NCBI RefSeq assembly: GCF_900215535.1
Contig: NZ_OCND01000001.1
Coordinates: forward strand, 744,001-808,000
Length of the DNA: 64,000 nucleotides
Source: Pseudoxanthomonas wuyuanensis
Lineage (GTDB): Bacteria; Pseudomonadota; Gammaproteobacteria; Xanthomonadales; Xanthomonadaceae
Reading direction: 5' to 3'
Part shown: in pieces, positions 1 through 7,712 of the stretch
How the letters are laid out: each line of letters starts with the position of its first letter
Numbering within the stretch: position 1 is the first letter of the stretch
Notes under the pieces: generated by a model
Told to the model about the DNA's origin: nothing
Database searches by the model: none
The model's input: only the letters and a program-made list of their open reading frames with translations
Translations under genes and position numbers: made by a program

Positions 1-551
1 AGGCACTACTGGTCGAGCATCCGGACTACTACACCTGGGGGCAGCTGGCGCGCGGGCCGCTGGTGCTGCTGGGCCTGCTGATAGGCGGCCTGTTGCTGCC
101 ACGTTACCGGGATGCCGGCCAGCGGATCGCATTGGCGGGGGCGCTCGCGGCGATCGGTGCCGTGCTGCTGGTGCTGTTCCAGCAACTGGCGGGCGCCGGG
201 CGTGAGGAGGTGCTGCAGAGCATCGCCCGCAATGCCGGCAAGCACCCGCCGGAGCTGATGTTCATGCTGTTCAGCATGGGCGGTGCGCTGTTGTTGCTGG
301 CCTTGTCCCTGGCCGGCGGGCAGGCGCTGGCGCGGCTGCTGAGGCCGCTCACCATCATCGGCACCAACGCGCTGATGGCGTTCATTTTCCACATCACCGT
401 GATCTTTGTGCTGTTCCGCGATGCGCTGGGCTACCTGCATGCGGTTTCCTACCCGTATGCGCTGGCGTTGACGCTGCTGCTGATCGCGGCGACTTCGCTG
501 TGGATCTGGTTGTGGGAGCGGATGTGGGCGATGTGGCGGAGGAAGCGCTGA
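1..551 (+). CDS. C-terminal part of a multi-pass acyltransferase-like membrane protein (5' end outside window)
   Basis: The frame is open from base 3 with no stop, so the gene begins upstream and only about 183 C-terminal residues are visible. They contain four to five hydrophobic stretches and end in a basic tail (WRRKR), as in an inner-membrane protein. The pattern, including the segment TIIGTNALMAFIFHI, resembles the C-terminal membrane half of acyltransferase-3/OpgC-like or DUF1624-type acyltransferases; this family call is by general resemblance and is not firm. Its stop codon overlaps the start of the next gene (TGATG), so the two are probably translationally coupled. An internal GTG at 63 is not needed as a start. 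Confidence 0.55.
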   Translation, partial: ALLVEHPDYYTWGQLARGPLVLLGLLIGGLLLPRYRDAGQRIALAGALAAIGAVLLVLFQQLAGAGREEVLQSIARNAGKHPPELMFMLFSMGGALLLLALSLAGGQALARLLRPLTIIGTNALMAFIFHITVIFVLFRDALGYLHAVSYPYALALTLLLIAATSLWIWLWERMWAMWRRKR

Positions 552-1681
552 TGCTGCGGTTCTGGCTGCGGGTTTCGCTGGCGGCATGGCTGCTGACCGG
601 AACATCGCCGGCAGGGCAGGCCGCGCAGGCGCCTGCGCCGCCGGCCAGGCCCGCGGACGACAGCGCCGCAATACTGGCGCCGTCGTGGGCACCGGCGCTG
701 CAGGCGCGGCTGCAGGCGGTTGAAAAGCGCTTCTCCGGGCGGATAGGGGTGTACCTGCACCATCTGGGACGCAACGAATCTCTGTCCTACCACGCCGATG
801 AGCCGTGGTATCTGGCCTCCGGCGTCAAGGTGCCGGTTGCGATCGCGGTACTGCGTGAAGTCGAACAGGGCAGGCTGGCACTGGATACGCGCGTGCGCCT
901 GCAGGAAAGCGACTTCGTCGATGGCGCCGGCCAGACCAACAGCTATCCGGCAGGCACCCGGCTGCGGGTGTCGTTCCTGCTCGAGCAGATGATCATCCAC
1001 AGCGACAACACCGCAAGCGATGCGTTGATCCGGACCGTTGGCCTGGACCAGGTCAATTCGGTCGCCACCGAACTGTTGGCCACCAACAAGCTGATCGTCA
1101 CTTCGCTGTCGGACGTGCGCCGGCTTACCTATGCCATGTTCGATCCGCGCGCGGCCGGACTGAGCTCGCAGCAGCTGCTGGCATTGCGGCGTACGCCCGC
1201 CGGGGAAGCCAGGGTGCGGCAACTGGCGACGATACTGGGCGTGTCGGCCGAGGACTTTCTGCTGCCGGATCTGGACAGCGCGTTCGAGGCGTACTACGCC
1301 ACCGAGGTCAATACCGCTCCGCTCAGCGATTTCGGCCGCATGCTGGCGACGCTTTCCGATGGCCTGGCGCTGAATCCGGAAGGTACCGCCTATCTGCTGA
1401 ACCTGATGTCGCGGGTAAAGACCGGCGAGCAGAGAATCAAGGCGCGGCTGCCGGTGGCGTCGCGGTTCGCCCACAAGACCGGCACCCAGCACCGCCGCGT
1501 CTGCGACCTGGGCATCGTCGCCACGCCGGTGGGCCGACGGCAGGAACGCGTGGTCATCGCGGCATGCGCGCGTGGCGGTACGCAGGCTGCAGGCGAACGG
1601 GCGCTTCGCGAAATCGCCGCTGCTGTGACCGCATCCGGTCTGTGGACGCTGCCCAGCCCCACTGGGCGGGTGCCGCGATGA
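551..1681 (+). CDS. Class A beta-lactamase-fold serine hydrolase, exported
   Basis: A protein of 376 residues with an N-terminal Sec signal (residues about 1-25) and the penicillin-recognising fold. The SxxK motif is S90-G-V-K93, the SDN motif is S151-D-N153 and the KTG motif is at K309. I see no ExxLN omega-loop motif downstream of SDN, where class A enzymes carry Glu166. It may therefore acylate slowly or act as a penicillin-binding or peptidase-like 'beta-lactamase2' protein rather than a resistance enzyme. The ATG at 551 overlaps the preceding stop and the gene ends in an ATGA overlap with the next, so the three genes form one transcript. The next gene encodes a clear paralogue, which suggests tandem duplication. 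Confidence 0.75.
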   Translation: MLRFWLRVSLAAWLLTGTSPAGQAAQAPAPPARPADDSAAILAPSWAPALQARLQAVEKRFSGRIGVYLHHLGRNESLSYHADEPWYLASGVKVPVAIAVLREVEQGRLALDTRVRLQESDFVDGAGQTNSYPAGTRLRVSFLLEQMIIHSDNTASDALIRTVGLDQVNSVATELLATNKLIVTSLSDVRRLTYAMFDPRAAGLSSQQLLALRRTPAGEARVRQLATILGVSAEDFLLPDLDSAFEAYYATEVNTAPLSDFGRMLATLSDGLALNPEGTAYLLNLMSRVKTGEQRIKARLPVASRFAHKTGTQHRRVCDLGIVATPVGRRQERVVIAACARGGTQAAGERALREIAAAVTASGLWTLPSPTGRVPR

Positions 1682-2787
1682 GCCGCTGGCTTGGCCGCAC
1701 CGTCGCCATCGCGCTGATGCTGGCGCTGGTTTCGACCGCCTGCCAGCGCCAGGATCCGGCGCAACGCGAGGCGGTGGCAACGGATGTTCCGGCCGATGCG
1801 CCGGCGTGGGTGGCAGCGCTGGCGGAGCGGGTCGAACGCATCGATCGAGCCATGCCGGGCGAATTTGGCGTCTACGTGAAACGTCTTGGCGAGAATGATG
1901 GCATCCTCGACCGCGGTGGCGACCGCCGCTGGTATCTGTCCTCGACCATCAAGGTGCCGGTGGCCATGGCCGTGCTGGAGCAGGTGGATGAAGGCGAGCT
2001 GGCGCTGCAAGACCAACGCGTGCTGGCCGAGTCGGACTTCGTTGACGGCTCGGGCGACCTGATCTGGCAGAAGCCCGGCAGCCGCTACACGGTCGCCGAC
2101 CTGCTGGAAAAATCGTTGCAGGACAGCGACAGCACCGCCACCGACATGCTGATCCGGCTGATCGGACAGCGCCGACTGAACCAGCGCGTCCAGGCCTGGA
2201 GCGGTGGTGGTTTCGGGCCGCTGACGACGATCCAGCAGGTTCGTTACGACGTCTACGGGGCGGCACATCCGGGCGTGGCGAAACTGTCGAACATGGATCT
2301 GGTCAGGCTGCGCAATGCCGAGGCCGGCGAACCGCGGCTGCAGGCGCTGGCGCAGGCGCTGGGCGTGCCGCGCAGCGAACTCGATGCTGGAACGCTGGAT
2401 GCGCTGTTCGAAAACTACTACCGCCGCGGCGACAACTCGGCCACGCTGAGGGCATTTGCGGCGGTGCTGGAGCAACTGGCCGCCGGCCAGTTGCTCGGCC
2501 CCGAATCGCGCCAGCGCGTCCTGGGCCATATGCGCCGGATCAGTACCGGTGCGCGGCGCATCCAGGCGGGTCTGCCGGAAGGCGCCGATTTTGCCCAGAA
2601 GACAGGTACCCAGATCGGACGCGCCTGCAATCTGGGCATCATCGATCCTGACCGTGGCCGCGATGGCGCGGTTGTCGTCGTCGCCTGCGCCGAGCGCTTC
2701 GATGCCCTTGCCGAGGCCGAACAGGCTTTCGAACAGCTTGGAACCGCGTTGGTTGACGTTGGGCTGGTGCAAGCCGGCGCAAGATAG
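1678..2787 (+). CDS. Class A beta-lactamase-fold lipoprotein, paralogue of the preceding gene
   Basis: A protein of 369 residues starting with a lipoprotein signal whose lipobox is LVSTAC (cysteine near residue 24), so the mature form is probably membrane-anchored. The SxxK motif is S89-T-I-K92 and the KTG motif lies in QKTGTQ. The usual SDN triad is replaced by S150-D-S152, and the omega-loop ExxLN glutamate is again missing. It shares its overall plan and several motifs (ESDFVDG, KVPVA) with the upstream gene, so the pair arose by duplication. The divergence at the active site makes ordinary beta-lactam hydrolysis doubtful. Start chosen at the ATG overlapping the upstream stop. Confidence 0.75.
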   Translation: MSRWLGRTVAIALMLALVSTACQRQDPAQREAVATDVPADAPAWVAALAERVERIDRAMPGEFGVYVKRLGENDGILDRGGDRRWYLSSTIKVPVAMAVLEQVDEGELALQDQRVLAESDFVDGSGDLIWQKPGSRYTVADLLEKSLQDSDSTATDMLIRLIGQRRLNQRVQAWSGGGFGPLTTIQQVRYDVYGAAHPGVAKLSNMDLVRLRNAEAGEPRLQALAQALGVPRSELDAGTLDALFENYYRRGDNSATLRAFAAVLEQLAAGQLLGPESRQRVLGHMRRISTGARRIQAGLPEGADFAQKTGTQIGRACNLGIIDPDRGRDGAVVVVACAERFDALAEAEQAFEQLGTALVDVGLVQAGAR

Positions 2788-2875
2788 CGCTGCTGTTGTC
2801 CATGGCTGGCCTGGCGCCGGCCACCGCGGTTGCATCGAACCTTTGCGCTCAGGAAGCAACCGCCAAGCGCTTCGC

Positions 2876-2904
2876 GACCGTCCCCGGCTTTGCCGGGGAC
2901 GGTC
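2876..2904. terminator. Strong hairpin between convergent genes
   Basis: A perfect 13-bp inverted repeat, GACCGTCCCCGGC and its complement, closes on a 3-base loop between the end of the beta-lactamase-like operon and the end of the fucosidase gene on the other strand. No clear T-run follows on either strand, so it may act with Rho or as an mRNA-end barrier rather than as a classic intrinsic terminator. Confidence 0.6.
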
Positions 2905-2920
2905 AGCGGCTTTGCTGGGC

Positions 2921-4366
2921 TCAGTGGGCAGGCGCTGCGCCGGGCAGGCGGAAAACCCAGGCGTAGGCGTTGGCGGTCTGCTTGCGCAGCGATGCCGGGA
3001 CCTCGACCACCGTCGCATCGCCCTCGCGTCGCCACGCCAGCGGCGCGTCGCTGCCGAGCAGTTTCACTTCCGCGCCGGCGGCAGGTGCCGGGCCCGGAAT
3101 GCGCAGCGTCGCCGGCAACCTGGTTTCATCGGCATCGGGCAGGTAGAACGCGTGTACGGTGCCGTCCTTCAGCCGCGTATAGCGGAACTTGCCGTCGCGG
3201 TAGGGGGCGATGGAGCGGCTGGCGTAGACCGCCTCGCCGTTGACCTTCATCCATGCGCCGATTTCCTGCAGGCGCTGCACCGCGACCGGCGGCAGCTCGC
3301 CGTTGGCGTCGGGGCCGACGTTGAGCAGGTAGTTGCCGCCCTTGGCGATCACGTCGACCAGCATCTGCACCACGCTGCGCGCGGATTTGTAGTTGTCGTT
3401 GGGCGTGTACGACCACGAGTCGCCGAGGGTCATGCAGGTTTCCCACGGGTAGGGCAGCGGCTGGTCGGGTATCTTCTGCTCCGGCGTGCGGTAGTTCTCG
3501 TAGCGTCCGCCCACTGCGCGGTCGACGACGATCAGGCCGGGCTGGTGCTTGCGCGCCATCGCCGCCAGTCCCGGCATGTCGATGTCCTGCGGCCACGGCA
3601 CGCCGGCATTGCCTTCGGCTATGTTGTCCAGGGTGTCGGTCGGGCGCACCCAGCCGCCGTCCAGCCACAGGATGTCGACCGGGCCGTATTGCGAGGTCAG
3701 TTCGCCGATCTGCGCATGGGTGAAATCGACGAAGCGCTTCCACATGTCCGGATGCTTGCGCGTGTCGTAGTTGTTGTGGCGGTTGGGCGTGGCCCAGCGC
3801 GGCGACCAGTAGTCGTCGTTGTGCCAGTCGGGCTTGGAGAAATAGGCGCCGATGCCGAAGCCTTCGGCGCGGAACGCATCGAACACCTCGCGGGTGATGT
3901 CCGCGCGCGGGTTGGCGTGGAAGGGCACGTTCGGTGCGGTAATCCTGTAATCGCTCTGGCGCGTGTCGTACATGTTGAAGCCGTCATGGTGCTTGGTGGT
4001 GAACACCACGTACTTCGTTCCCGCGTCCTTGGCGATTTGCGCCCACAGCTCCGGGTCGAACTTGACCGGGTTGAACGTCTCCGGCAGCCGTTCGTAACGT
4101 TTGACGTAGTCGACATAGGCTTCGCCCTCCGGGCGCTCGCACCACTCCACGTCCTCGGAGCAGATCGACCACGATTCGACCACGCCCCACTGGCTGTACG
4201 GGCCCCAGTGCATCATGAAGCCGAACTTCCAGTCCTGCCATTGGTCCAGCTTGCGCACCACCAGCGGGTCGGTTTCCGGTACGTACTCGCCAGGGCTTTC
4301 GGCATGCGTGGCGGAGAATGGCGCCGCGCACAGCAGCGCGGCCAATACGAGTCGTAGTGGGGTCAT
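2921..4366 (-). CDS. GH29 alpha-L-fucosidase, secreted
   Basis: A protein of 481 residues with a Sec signal peptide ending near ATHA (about residue 20). It shows GH29 hallmarks: the N-terminal MHWGPYSQWG segment, the double histidine in TTKHHDGF, and the catalytic nucleophile D236 in LWLDGGW. A beta-sandwich-like C-terminal region follows. Alpha-fucosidases of this family release core or antennal fucose from glycans. In this setting that fits trimming of N-glycan cores, which must lose fucose before a glycosylasparaginase can cut GlcNAc-Asn. The open frame extends further upstream, but the ATG at 4366 immediately precedes the signal peptide. The gene is divergent from cutC. Confidence 0.9.
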   Translation of the reverse strand: MTPLRLVLAALLCAAPFSATHAESPGEYVPETDPLVVRKLDQWQDWKFGFMMHWGPYSQWGVVESWSICSEDVEWCERPEGEAYVDYVKRYERLPETFNPVKFDPELWAQIAKDAGTKYVVFTTKHHDGFNMYDTRQSDYRITAPNVPFHANPRADITREVFDAFRAEGFGIGAYFSKPDWHNDDYWSPRWATPNRHNNYDTRKHPDMWKRFVDFTHAQIGELTSQYGPVDILWLDGGWVRPTDTLDNIAEGNAGVPWPQDIDMPGLAAMARKHQPGLIVVDRAVGGRYENYRTPEQKIPDQPLPYPWETCMTLGDSWSYTPNDNYKSARSVVQMLVDVIAKGGNYLLNVGPDANGELPPVAVQRLQEIGAWMKVNGEAVYASRSIAPYRDGKFRYTRLKDGTVHAFYLPDADETRLPATLRIPGPAPAAGAEVKLLGSDAPLAWRREGDATVVEVPASLRKQTANAYAWVFRLPGAAPAH

Positions 4367-4549
4367 TCGTCGTTCTCGATTGGTGGATTGTTTTTGCCGC
4401 AAGGCTGGACCGGCCCCGCAGGATCGTTGTCTGCAACCGCAACAGCGGCGCTGCCGGCTTGCGCCTCTTCGCCGACGAATGCCGCAGGTAATGGCATCAT
4501 CGTCATCCGAACCAGAACCGGGAGCCGGCACGTCGTGGGAGCAACCTCA

Positions 4550-5308
4550 GTGGAACAGGAACGCGCCAAAGCGTACGTCGTCGAGATCGCCGCCAATTCG
4601 CTTGCCTCGGCGCTGGCCGCGCAGGAGGGAGGCGCTTCGCGCATCGAACTGTGCACGGCGCTGGAACTTGGCGGCCTGACCCCGTCTCCAGGGCAGATCG
4701 CACTGGTGCGCGAGCGCCTGTCCATTCCGGTGCATGTGCTGGTGCGGCCGCGCGCCGGCGATTTCGCATACGCGGACGAGGAGCACGCCACCATGCTGGC
4801 CGACATCGCATACTGCGCCGCCGCCGGCTGCGACGGTGTGGTGGTCGGTGCGCTGACTGCCGATGGCCAGGTGGATGTGGCGCGTTGCTGGGAAATGGCC
4901 GCCGCCGCTGGCGGGCTCGATCTCACGTTCCACCGCGCCATCGATGTCTGCCGCGATCCGGCGGCGGCGCTCGAGGCCATCATTGGCCTGGGTTTCACCC
5001 GCGTGCTCAGTTCCGGCGGCGCCGCCAGCGCGATGGACGGCAGCGCCAATCTGCGGCGCCTGGTCGAGCAGGCCGCCGGTCGCATCGAAGTCATGCCCGG
5101 TGCGGGCATCGACGCGGACAACGTCGCCTCGCTGATGGCCGCGACCGGCGCGCGCCAGTTCCATGCCTCGGCCAAGCGCGCATTGCCTTCGCTGATGCGG
5201 TTCGCCCCGGCCAGCGCACTGGGCATGGCCGGCGGCGAGACCCGCAGCGATGCCGCCGAGGTGCGCCGCCTGGTCCAGGCGCTGGATGCCGCCGCCAGGG
5301 CGGCATGA
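4550..5308 (+). CDS. cutC: CutC family TIM-barrel protein
   Basis: About 252 residues matching the CutC family throughout. Visible features are the start VEIAANSLASALAAQEGG, then RIELC, VHVLVRPR, the FHRAID segment and the ending region around GETRSDA. The family is annotated as copper homeostasis, but its biochemical function is not settled. Its position inside a glycan-degradation locus is notable. The start is uncertain: GTG at 4550 has a GGGAG sequence upstream and gives the family's usual N-terminus, while GTG at 4535 is the alternative. It is transcribed away from the fucosidase gene and converges with the kinase gene that follows. About 120 bases of non-coding sequence separate it from that gene. 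Confidence 0.85.
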   Translation: MEQERAKAYVVEIAANSLASALAAQEGGASRIELCTALELGGLTPSPGQIALVRERLSIPVHVLVRPRAGDFAYADEEHATMLADIAYCAAAGCDGVVVGALTADGQVDVARCWEMAAAAGGLDLTFHRAIDVCRDPAAALEAIIGLGFTRVLSSGGAASAMDGSANLRRLVEQAAGRIEVMPGAGIDADNVASLMAATGARQFHASAKRALPSLMRFAPASALGMAGGETRSDAAEVRRLVQALDAAARAA

Positions 5309-5432
5309 GCATGCGGTAGTTGCCGCGAAAGCAACGGCCCGACACCGCCGCCGACCGCAATCCGCCGCGCCCGCTTGGCGTCGGGTGCGGGCGGCGGTGA
5401 GGCGCGGGCAGCTACCCAATGCATGACGCGCC

Positions 5433-6431
5433 CTAGGCTTCCACCGCAACGGCGCCCAGCAGCGCGCTCGCTTCCAGATGGGTCGGCAGCGCGGCGAATG
5501 CGCCATGCCGGGTCACTGCCAATGCGCCGCAGGCCGAGGCATAGCGCAGGCAGCGTTCGAGTTCTGCCGGCTGGCCCAGGAATGCGTCGAAGCTGCGCGC
5601 ATCCACCCGTTCGCGCTGAAGCTGCGACAGCAGGCCGCCGATGAAGGCATCGCCGGCGGCGGTGGTATCGACCGCCTTGACCTTGAACGCCGGCAGCTCG
5701 CCGCTGCGACTGCGCGTGAACCAGCGCAGCGGCGCGGCACCGTCGGTGACCAGCACCAGTCGTGCGCTGCGCAGCAGGCGGGCGACGACGTCGCGGTCGC
5801 CAAAGCGGCCTTGCTCCTTCAGGTATTCCAGCTCCTCGCGCGCCAGCTTGATCAGGTCGGCGGCCTCAAGCGCCTGCCATAGCACCGGCAGCGCAGGCGT
5901 CGCGTCCGGCCACAGCGCAGGACGCAGGTTGAGGTCCAGGCTGACCAGCGCACCGGCGGCGCGCGCGCGGGCCATGCCGGACAGCGTGGCCGCGGCGATA
6001 CCGGTATCGGTCAGGCTGTTGCTGCAGGCATGGAACACGCTGGCGGCGGTGAAGCAACCGGCGTCGAAATCCGCATCGCGGAACAGCAGGTCGGCGGCAG
6101 GCGGGCGGTAGAAGCTGAAGCTGCGTTCGCCGTGCGCGTCCAGCGAGACGAAGGCCAGCGCGGTCTTGGCCGCGGCGGTGCGGCGCACGTAGCGTACCCC
6201 TGCGCCGGCCTCGCTCAGGCTGTGCAGCAGGAAGTCGCCGAACATGTCTTCGCCAAGCATGCCGACGAATTCGCAGCGGCCCCCCAGTTTCGCCACCGCG
6301 ACTGCGGCGTTGGCCGGAGCGCCGCCGGCGAACTGGCGGAATGTGCGCGCTTCGCCCGGTGCGGGTTCGCCGGCAAGGAAGTCGATCAGCGCTTCGCCGA
6401 AGCAGAGGATCGTGCTGCTGTCCGCGCTCAT
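5433..6431 (-). CDS. PfkB-family sugar kinase (fructokinase-like)
   Basis: A cytoplasmic kinase of 332 residues. It begins with the PfkB N-terminal motif GEALIDFL, continues with FAGGAPANAAVAVAKLGG, and carries the C-terminal signature VDTTAAGDAFIGGLL, whose Asp is the catalytic base. The best fit is fructokinase. In an N-glycan locus this could serve mannose catabolism (mannose to fructose, then fructose 6-phosphate) or the enzyme could phosphorylate mannose itself; this is inference. An in-frame TTG at 6458 would add nine residues, but the ATG at 6431 gives the normal family start. It follows the LacI regulator gene on the same strand with a gap of about 30 bases, so the two are probably co-transcribed. 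Confidence 0.82.
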   Translation of the reverse strand: MSADSSTILCFGEALIDFLAGEPAPGEARTFRQFAGGAPANAAVAVAKLGGRCEFVGMLGEDMFGDFLLHSLSEAGAGVRYVRRTAAAKTALAFVSLDAHGERSFSFYRPPAADLLFRDADFDAGCFTAASVFHACSNSLTDTGIAAATLSGMARARAAGALVSLDLNLRPALWPDATPALPVLWQALEAADLIKLAREELEYLKEQGRFGDRDVVARLLRSARLVLVTDGAAPLRWFTRSRSGELPAFKVKAVDTTAAGDAFIGGLLSQLQRERVDARSFDAFLGQPAELERCLRYASACGALAVTRHGAFAALPTHLEASALLGAVAVEA

Positions 6432-6464
6432 CGAACGGCGGCCAGAAGCTGCGGACAAGGGGAT

Positions 6465-7505
6465 TCAGGCGCTCGGCGCATGCGGGGTGCTCTCTCGTTC
6501 GGTCAGCAGCACGGGCACGATGATCGACTGTCGTGGCGACGACGGTGCGGCGGCGCGCTGCAAAAGAAGTTCGGCGGCCTGACGTCCGCGCGCGCGCGGG
6601 TCGGCGTTCAATGTGGTCAGCGGCGGGACGCCGACCGCGGCTTCAGGAATATTGTCGAAGCCGGTAATGGCGAAGTCCACGCCCGGATGGCGGCCCAGGC
6701 GCGCCAGTCCCAGCATCAGGCCCAGCGCCACCGCGTCGTTGTAGCAGACCGCAGCGGTAGGCGCCGTGTCGGCGGCGAACAGCTCCGCGGCGTGCGCGTT
6801 GGCCTCCAGCCGGGTAGGCGCGGTTTCGATCATCCAGTGTGGTTCGACCGCGATGCCGGCTTCGGCCAGCGCGTCCAGGTAGCCCAACCGGCGCTCGCGG
6901 CAGGAACTGGAACTGGCGTGGCCGCCGTAGAAGGCGATACGGCGGTGCCCCAGCGCCAGCAGCCGGGCGGTCGCGGCGCGCGCGCCGGCGCGGTTGTCCA
7001 GGCCAAGGAAGTCGTATTCGAAACCCGCAACCGGCGCGCCGGTCAACTCGCGGTTGAACACCAGCAATGGCGCATGCCGGCCGATCGCCAGTTCCACATC
7101 GGCGATGTCGCTGTTCTCGGCCGGCGACAGAATGATTCCGGCCGGATGGTGCTCGATCATCGAACCCAGTACCTGACGCTGCCGGGCCGGCGATTCGTTG
7201 CTGCTGCCGAGCAGGGTGACGAAGCCTTTTGCGCCGAGCGCTTCGTCGACGCCTGCGGCAAACTCGGCGAAGAACGGGTTGGACAGATCGTTGATGACCA
7301 GCGCCACCGTGGAGGACACGCGCTGGCGCAGGTTGGCGGCGGCGCGGTTGTAGATATAGCCTTGGCGCTGCATTTCCGCCTCGACCCGGCGACGCGTTTC
7401 GGCATGCACCAGCGGGCTGCGGCGCAGTACCAGCGACACCGTCGCGCGCGAAACCCCGCAAGCGCTCGCGATGTCGGTCAGGGTGATCCTGCGTGGCTTT
7501 TCCAA
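6465..7505 (-). CDS. LacI-family transcriptional regulator (first of two)
   Basis: A protein of 346 residues. The N-terminal helix-turn-helix is TLTDIASACGVSRATVSLVL (about residues 8-27), followed by the hinge helix region AANLRQRVSS and a periplasmic-binding-like sugar sensor domain ending in TGFDNIPEAAVGVPPLTTL. The only start that gives a full HTH is a TTG at 7505, because an in-frame stop lies a short distance upstream. A 16-bp palindromic operator is located 18 bases ahead of the start, which fits autoregulation. The downstream kinase gene is probably in the same transcript. The inducer is unknown; mannose or another N-glycan monosaccharide is a reasonable guess. Confidence 0.88.
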   Translation of the reverse strand: MEKPRRITLTDIASACGVSRATVSLVLRRSPLVHAETRRRVEAEMQRQGYIYNRAAANLRQRVSSTVALVINDLSNPFFAEFAAGVDEALGAKGFVTLLGSSNESPARQRQVLGSMIEHHPAGIILSPAENSDIADVELAIGRHAPLLVFNRELTGAPVAGFEYDFLGLDNRAGARAATARLLALGHRRIAFYGGHASSSSCRERRLGYLDALAEAGIAVEPHWMIETAPTRLEANAHAAELFAADTAPTAAVCYNDAVALGLMLGLARLGRHPGVDFAITGFDNIPEAAVGVPPLTTLNADPRARGRQAAELLLQRAAAPSSPRQSIIVPVLLTERESTPHAPSA

Positions 7506-7522
7506 GGCGTCACCAATCCGGT

Positions 7523-7538
7523 TTTAGATCGATCCAAC
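7523..7538 (-). promoter_or_regulatory. LacI-type operator upstream of the first LacI gene
   Basis: The minus strand reads GTTGGATCGATCTAAA, an imperfect 16-bp dyad with a central CG typical of LacI-family operators. Close relatives occur at 27307, 27442 and 30455 in this window and nowhere else that I could see. Its place 18 bases before the start codon suggests repression of the regulator and the kinase gene behind it. The rest of the 207-base gap (7506-7712) shows no other clear feature. Confidence 0.7.
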
Positions 7539-7712
7539 CGCCATATCCTGCGGCAAAGCGGACATACCTGCAAGTCGCAAAGCCTCGCTTTCTGCAATTG
7601 CGCGCCGGGTGCGCATGTGGCGTGCGCCATCGGCCAAACGGGCCGCGCGTGGCCGGGCCCGTCGGCAAAGCATAACTGCCGGCCGGGTCTTCGCGCATGA
7701 GCGCGCTACCGG

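Noticed and set aside
2456-4357. Long rightward frame crossing the end of the beta-lactamase-like gene and the fucosidase
   Set aside because: It overlaps two convincing genes in other frames and its sequence resembles no protein family.
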